Of a stretch of DNA of 8,045 nt, positions 5,200 to 8,045 are shown one piece after another. Position 1 is the first letter of the stretch. Each line of letters begins with the position of its first letter. A model generated the notes under the pieces. That model was not told where the DNA came from. It worked only from the letters and a program-made list of their open reading frames with translations, and did not search any database. The position numbers were made by a program, and so were the translations under genes. The stretch comes from Acidobacteriota bacterium. Lineage in GTDB: Bacteria > Acidobacteriota > Vicinamibacteria > Vicinamibacterales > CAVVIG01. The stretch lies in assembly GCA_016195295.1 (NCBI GenBank), contig JACPZV010000432.1, positions 1 to 8,045 of the forward strand, written 5' to 3'.

Positions 5200-7128
5200 T
5201 CAGCGGGCGTGCACGGCGGGCTGCGGGACGCGGCGGGTCCAGGCGGGCAACAGACGAAGCCACTGCTCGAAGCACAGCAAGCTCCACAACTGATGGCCGT
5301 AGTTGACCTCGCCGGAGAGATGGCGGGACACGAGCGACTCGACGAACGGCGCCGAGAGCATGTGGCGATACCGCGCGTCGGGCGCGAGCAGCAGGTCGCG
5401 CATGTAGTCGCGCAGATCGCCGCGGAACCACGTGCCGAGCGGCACGCCGAAGCCCATCTTGCCGCGGCGCTGAATCGCCGGCGGCAACAAATCCGCGAAG
5501 GCGTCGCGCAGGATCACTTTCGTGCGGCGTCCGTGCAGCTTGAGATGGTCGGGCAGGCCGGCGACATACTCGACCAGCTCGCGGTCGAGAAACGGCGACC
5601 GCGCCTCGAGTGAGTTCGCCATCGTGCAGCGATCCGCTTTCACCAGCAGATCGTCGGGCAGGTACGACTTGAAGTTCGCGTGCAGGACTTTGCTGAGCGT
5701 CGAGCGCCCGTCCATCAGCGGCATTTCGCAGCTGATGTAGCGAAGGCGGTCGATCGGCGCGAGCGACCTGGTGAAGTCGGGCCGCAGCAGCGCGTCGAGA
5801 TCCTCGAAGAACAGCGCGTTCCAGCGCGTCATGCGGTCGTAGAGCGGCAGGCTCATCGAGCGGAAGAACCGCTGAACGCGCGCCAGCCAGTGGCGATCGT
5901 TGCCCGGCACGGGCACCTGCGACAGCAGCGCGTGCGCCGCGCGGCCGACCGCGGTCGGAATACGCTCGGAGAGCACGGCCGCGTAGAACCGGAGGTAGCC
6001 GGCGAACAACTCGTCGCCGCCGTCGCCCGTGAGCACGACGGTCACCTTCTCGCGCGTCAGCTTCGAGACGATGTAGGTCGGCACGGCTGAGGAATCGCCG
6101 AACGGGCCGTCGTGATGCCAGACGAGCTTCTCCACCAGATCGATCGCCGATGGCGAGACGCGGAATTCGGTGTGGTCGGTCTTGAAGCGCTCCGCGACCA
6201 CGCGCGCGTACGACGTCTCGTCGTAGTTCGGATCGCCCTCGAAGCCGATGCTGAACGTCTTGACCGGCTCGCGCATGAGCCGGCTCATGACGCCGACGAC
6301 GATCGTGGAATCCACGCCGCCGCTCAGGAACGCGCCGAGCGGCACGTCGCTCATCAGCCGGCGCTCGACGGCGCGCTCTACCCGCTCGCGTACGCCGGCC
6401 GCTGCCTCTCGCCGGTCGATCGCGCGCACGTCATCTTCCGGCGGATAGCGCAACTGCCAGTAGCGACGCGTGCTCGTGCGGCCGTCGGCTTCCACCGTCA
6501 TCAGCGACGCCGGCTCGAGCTCGGTGACGCGCTTGTAGAACGTGGCCGGCGCCGGCACGTAGCCGTAGATGAAGTAGTACGGCACGGCGTCCGAATCGGG
6601 CTCGATCACGATATCGGGATGCGCGAAGAACGACTTCATCTCGGACGCGAACGCGAGCAGCCGGTCGCTGCGATAGACGAACAGCGGCTTCTTGCCCGCG
6701 CGATCGCGTGCGAGCGTCAGGCGCTGTGTGCGCTCGTCCCAAATCGCGATTGCGAACATGCCCTCGAGGTCGGCGATGCAGTCGGCGCCCTTTTCCTCGT
6801 AGAGATGGACGATCGTTTCCGTGTCGCTCCGCGAGCGGAAGCGATGTCCGCGCGCCACGAGCTCCCTGCGCAGCTCGAGGTAGTTGTAGATCTCGCCGTT
6901 GAAGACGACTTGCACCGATCCGTCTTCGTTGGCCATCGGCTGGCCGGCGTTCGGGGTCAGATCGATGATGCGCAGGCGGCGGAAGCCGAGGCCCACGCGG
7001 CCGCGCGGCGACACGTACACGCCGTCGCTGTCGGGACCGCGATGCAGCAGTTGATCGCGCATCCCGATCACTTCGCCCCGGTCCGCCTGGACGCCGTCGA
7101 ATCTCAGCTCACCGCAAATGCCGCACAT
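5200..7128 (-). CDS. asnB: Asparagine synthetase B-type glutamine-dependent amidotransferase
   Basis: This 642-residue cytoplasmic enzyme starts MCGICG. Cys2, exposed after removal of Met1, is the glutaminase nucleophile. The N-terminal glutaminase domain shows LLHRGPDSDG (27-36), FRRLRIIDLT (49-58), NGEIYNY (77-83) and RSRSDTET (98-105). The C-terminal ATP-pyrophosphatase domain shows LSGGVDST (268-275, the PP-loop), TGDGGDELFAGY (367-378) and KADRCTMANSLEARSPFLD (497-515). All expected catalytic residues appear present. The canonical reaction is ATP + aspartate + glutamine to asparagine. Paralogs within glycan clusters are also known or proposed to amidate sugar acids or other carboxylates. 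The length is near the Bacillus AsnB/AsnO class and longer than E. coli AsnB (554). The gene is co-directional with the WecA-like gene, 76 bases apart with a hairpin between, so both may share a transcript. No clear Shine-Dalgarno precedes ATG 7128. Confidence 0.93.
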   Translation of the reverse strand: MCGICGELRFDGVQADRGEVIGMRDQLLHRGPDSDGVYVSPRGRVGLGFRRLRIIDLTPNAGQPMANEDGSVQVVFNGEIYNYLELRRELVARGHRFRSRSDTETIVHLYEEKGADCIADLEGMFAIAIWDERTQRLTLARDRAGKKPLFVYRSDRLLAFASEMKSFFAHPDIVIEPDSDAVPYYFIYGYVPAPATFYKRVTELEPASLMTVEADGRTSTRRYWQLRYPPEDDVRAIDRREAAAGVRERVERAVERRLMSDVPLGAFLSGGVDSTIVVGVMSRLMREPVKTFSIGFEGDPNYDETSYARVVAERFKTDHTEFRVSPSAIDLVEKLVWHHDGPFGDSSAVPTYIVSKLTREKVTVVLTGDGGDELFAGYLRFYAAVLSERIPTAVGRAAHALLSQVPVPGNDRHWLARVQRFFRSMSLPLYDRMTRWNALFFEDLDALLRPDFTRSLAPIDRLRYISCEMPLMDGRSTLSKVLHANFKSYLPDDLLVKADRCTMANSLEARSPFLDRELVEYVAGLPDHLKLHGRRTKVILRDAFADLLPPAIQRRGKMGFGVPLGTWFRGDLRDYMRDLLLAPDARYRHMLSAPFVESLVSRHLSGEVNYGHQLWSLLCFEQWLRLLPAWTRRVPQPAVHAR

Positions 7129-7147
7129 GGTCGCTTCGCTTTAATTT

Positions 7148-7171
7148 GAGGATATGAGGATGTGAGGATGT
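7148..7171. repeat. Three tandem GAGGATRT octamers
   Basis: GAGGATAT (7148-7155) is followed directly by GAGGATGT at 7156-7163 and 7164-7171. The array lies 20 bases upstream of the asnB start (7128) and so within its likely 5' leader or promoter. A copy-number change could alter asnB expression, but no function can be read from the sequence alone. Confidence 0.8.
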
Positions 7172-7197
7172 GGAGTGGGTTGCAGAGTCAACGAATT

Positions 7198-7255
7198 GTA
7201 GGCCGGGTCCTTCCGGACCCGGCTCGGCAGGCGGGTCCAAAAGGACCCGCCCTAC
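7198..7255. repeat. Double-hairpin palindromic element
   Basis: GCCGGGTCC (7202-7210) pairs with GGACCCGGC (7215-7223) around TTCC. GGCGGGTCC (7230-7238) pairs with GGACCCGCC (7243-7251) around AAAA. The outer arms also pair with each other: 7198-7212 is complementary to 7241-7255 with one mismatch. The element can therefore fold as two small hairpins or one long one, a layout typical of REP/BIME-like dispersed repeats. No T-run follows, so termination is not the obvious role. Confidence 0.8.
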
Positions 7256-7320
7256 GAGTGTAGGGAACCGTTCGCGGCCACCCGCTTCGTCGTCGCTGTC
7301 GATTTCACGCGGACGCGCCA

Positions 7321-7560
7321 CTAGATCCAACCTTTCCACCAGTAATCGAGCAGCGCGGCGCATTCCTGCAAGAGCCCGCGGATCTGCGCGAAGCTGGCGT
7401 CGCGGTCGTGCACGTAAAATACAGATCCACGGCCTGCTTGACGCGTTCCTGGTGCCGCCGCCCGCCTGACCGGATTCGCCGACGCCGCCGACAAGACGAC
7501 CATCGCATCGGCGGCTCGCGGCGGCGCTTCGAGCTTGAGCGGCGCCGCCAGCAGCCAGAC
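7321..7560 (-). pseudogene. Decayed YdcF/DUF218-family gene (frameshifts and internal deletion)
   Basis: Pieces of one protein appear in order in different frames of the - strand. APPRAADAMVVL (about 7527-7492) is the strand before the family's glycine motif. A shift near 7490 gives GGVGESGQAGGG (7489-7454). A one-base loss then gives QERVKQAVDLY (7451-7419), the original Y codon before it having lost its first base. After that the frame returns to the first phase and reads FYVHDRDASFAQIRGLLQECAALLDYWWKGWI to TAG at 7323-7321; in family members the C-terminus is a closely similar YYWWKGWI-type ending. The middle of the domain, on the order of a hundred residues, is missing at about 7415-7421. 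The N-terminal membrane segments are not recognisable. The family assignment of each piece comes from recalled patterns plus comparison with the intact DUF218 gene at 817-1596. The remnant is clearly a different subfamily from that gene. Confidence 0.75.
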
Positions 7561-7588
7561 GGCCGACGTCTCGCCAGTTCCGGCAGTG

Positions 7589-7618
7589 TTGACAGGATGT
7601 AATTGTATTACGGATAAT
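7589..7618 (+). promoter_or_regulatory. Near-consensus sigma70-type promoter for the DUF4143 gene
   Basis: TTGACA (7589-7594), a perfect -35, is followed after 18 bases by GATAAT (7613-7618), five of six -10 matches. Transcription should start around 7624-7626, that is at the GTG start codon itself, predicting a leaderless mRNA. It is the best-formed promoter in the window. Confidence 0.7.
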
Positions 7619-7620
7619 AC
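7605..7620. promoter_or_regulatory. Operator-like palindrome overlapping the -10
   Basis: GTATTACGGATAATAC has perfect 6-bp arms (GTATTA/TAATAC) around CGGA and covers the whole -10 hexamer. A symmetric site in this position is where a dimeric repressor would block transcription. No regulator gene is visible in the window, so repression is inference only. Confidence 0.5.
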
Positions 7621-7625
7621 GCAAT

Positions 7626-8045
7626 GTGATTGCACGGTTGCACACGCCGCTCGTGCGGGCCGCGTTCCGGCAATTTCCGGTCGTCGTGCTCACCGGCGCC
7701 CGGCAGGTCGGCAAGACGACGCTGGCCCGCGCGCTGCTGCCGCGTGCCCGCTACGTGTCCCTCGACCACCCGGCTGACGCCTCACAGGCCCGCCTGGCCC
7801 CGGACGAGTTCCTGATCCGCTGGCCGGCGCCCGCCATCCTCGACGAAATCCAGTACGCGCCCGAGCTCTTCCGCCACCTGAAGACCATCGTCGACCAGGA
7901 CCGGCGCCCCGGACGCTACCTCCTCACCGGCTCCCAGACGTTCGCGCTGATGGACGAGGTTAGCGATTCGCTCGCCGGACGCGCCGCCGTCCTGAACCTG
8001 CCGCCGCTCTCGATTGCCGAAGCCCTGACGGTCACCCTGCGGCCG
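7626..8045 (+). CDS. AAA-type ATPase, DUF4143 family (N-terminal part, runs off the window)
   Basis: The frame starts at GTG 7626 (VIARLHTPLVRAAFRQFP) and stays open for 140 codons to the window end. It shows the Walker A motif LTGARQVGKTTLA (22-34), YVSLDHPADA (43-52), the Walker B motif AILDEIQYAPELF (70-82), RYLLTGSQTFALM (97-109, sensor-like) and SLAGRAAVLNLPPLSIAEA (115-133). This order is characteristic of the large bacterial and archaeal family of AAA_14/DUF4143 ATPases, about 370-400 residues in full, of poorly known function and scattered, mobile-type distribution. The DUF4143 domain itself would lie beyond the window. The start choice is firm: the only in-frame codons between it and the TGA at 7590-7592 are not usual starts, and the promoter points straight at it. 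ATG at 7624 is out of frame and is followed at once by TGA. Confidence 0.92.
   Translation, partial: MIARLHTPLVRAAFRQFPVVVLTGARQVGKTTLARALLPRARYVSLDHPADASQARLAPDEFLIRWPAPAILDEIQYAPELFRHLKTIVDQDRRPGRYLLTGSQTFALMDEVSDSLAGRAAVLNLPPLSIAEALTVTLRP

Larger units (their letters stand above)
7129..7625. other. Intergenic region of about 500 bp with repeats and a gene remnant
   Basis: No intact gene is supported between asnB and the DUF4143 gene. The region holds a tandem octamer array, a double hairpin, about 65 bases of GC-rich sequence (7256-7320) in which I see nothing, a broken YdcF-family gene and a promoter. Open frames crossing it, for example 7109-7714 on the - strand, run through the hairpins and the promoter, so they are not credible genes. 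Confidence 0.7.

Noticed and set aside
6112..7149. 345-residue + strand frame opposite asnB
   Set aside because: Shadow of asnB; the opposite strand carries every AsnB catalytic motif.
7109..7714. 201-residue - strand frame covering the whole intergenic region
   Set aside because: It passes through two hairpins, the tandem octamers, the promoter and the start of the DUF4143 gene, and shows no family motif.
1..8045. Exosortase/PEP-CTERM type locus
   Set aside because: An AsnB-like enzyme, a YdcF protein and a WecA-like transferase also occur in such loci. However, no exosortase, PEP-CTERM protein or PRSK-type kinase is visible in this window, so the claim is unsupported.

Overview
The window is GC-rich bacterial DNA with dense genes. 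It looks like part of a surface-glycan (exopolysaccharide or O-antigen type) locus from a Gram-negative soil-type bacterium. The WecA-like/CapD-like fusion, the free-standing four-helix-bundle gene, the weak ribosome binding sites and the palindromic intergenic repeats remind me of Acidobacteriota (Vicinamibacteria-like). That placement is an impression, not a demonstration.

Layout, left to right. The end of a family 2 glycosyltransferase reads in on the + strand (1-173). A four-helix-bundle (S23/IVP-like) gene follows on the - strand (226-678), bracketed by AT-rich, imperfect inverted tracts. Next is a DUF218/YdcF (ElyC/SanA-like) membrane protein on the - strand (817-1596). A polytopic GT-C-type membrane protein is divergent from it on the + strand (1615-3135). 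A REP-like palindrome sits between this gene and the convergent - strand gene at 3249-5123. That gene encodes a WecA/MraY-type polyprenyl-phosphate sugar-1-phosphate transferase fused to the membrane and Rossmann part of a CapD/WcaJ-type protein. A long hairpin (5140-5199) separates it from an asparagine synthetase-type amidotransferase (5200-7128, - strand).

The 7129-7625 interval holds tandem octamers, a double hairpin and a clearly decayed second YdcF-family gene with frameshifts and an internal deletion. The window closes with the start of an AAA ATPase of the DUF4143 family on the + strand (from 7626, running off the end). It has a near-consensus sigma70 promoter placed so that the mRNA would be leaderless.

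How the genes may work together (inference): the WecA-like fusion would load the first sugar phosphate onto undecaprenyl phosphate, and the GT2 and GT-C proteins would extend or modify the glycan. The AsnB-like enzyme would either make asparagine or amidate a sugar acid, and the YdcF protein would act in envelope or lipid-carrier metabolism. The four-helix-bundle gene and the DUF4143 gene look like accessory, mobile-type additions. I saw no rRNA, tRNA, CRISPR array, transposase or complete new defence system.
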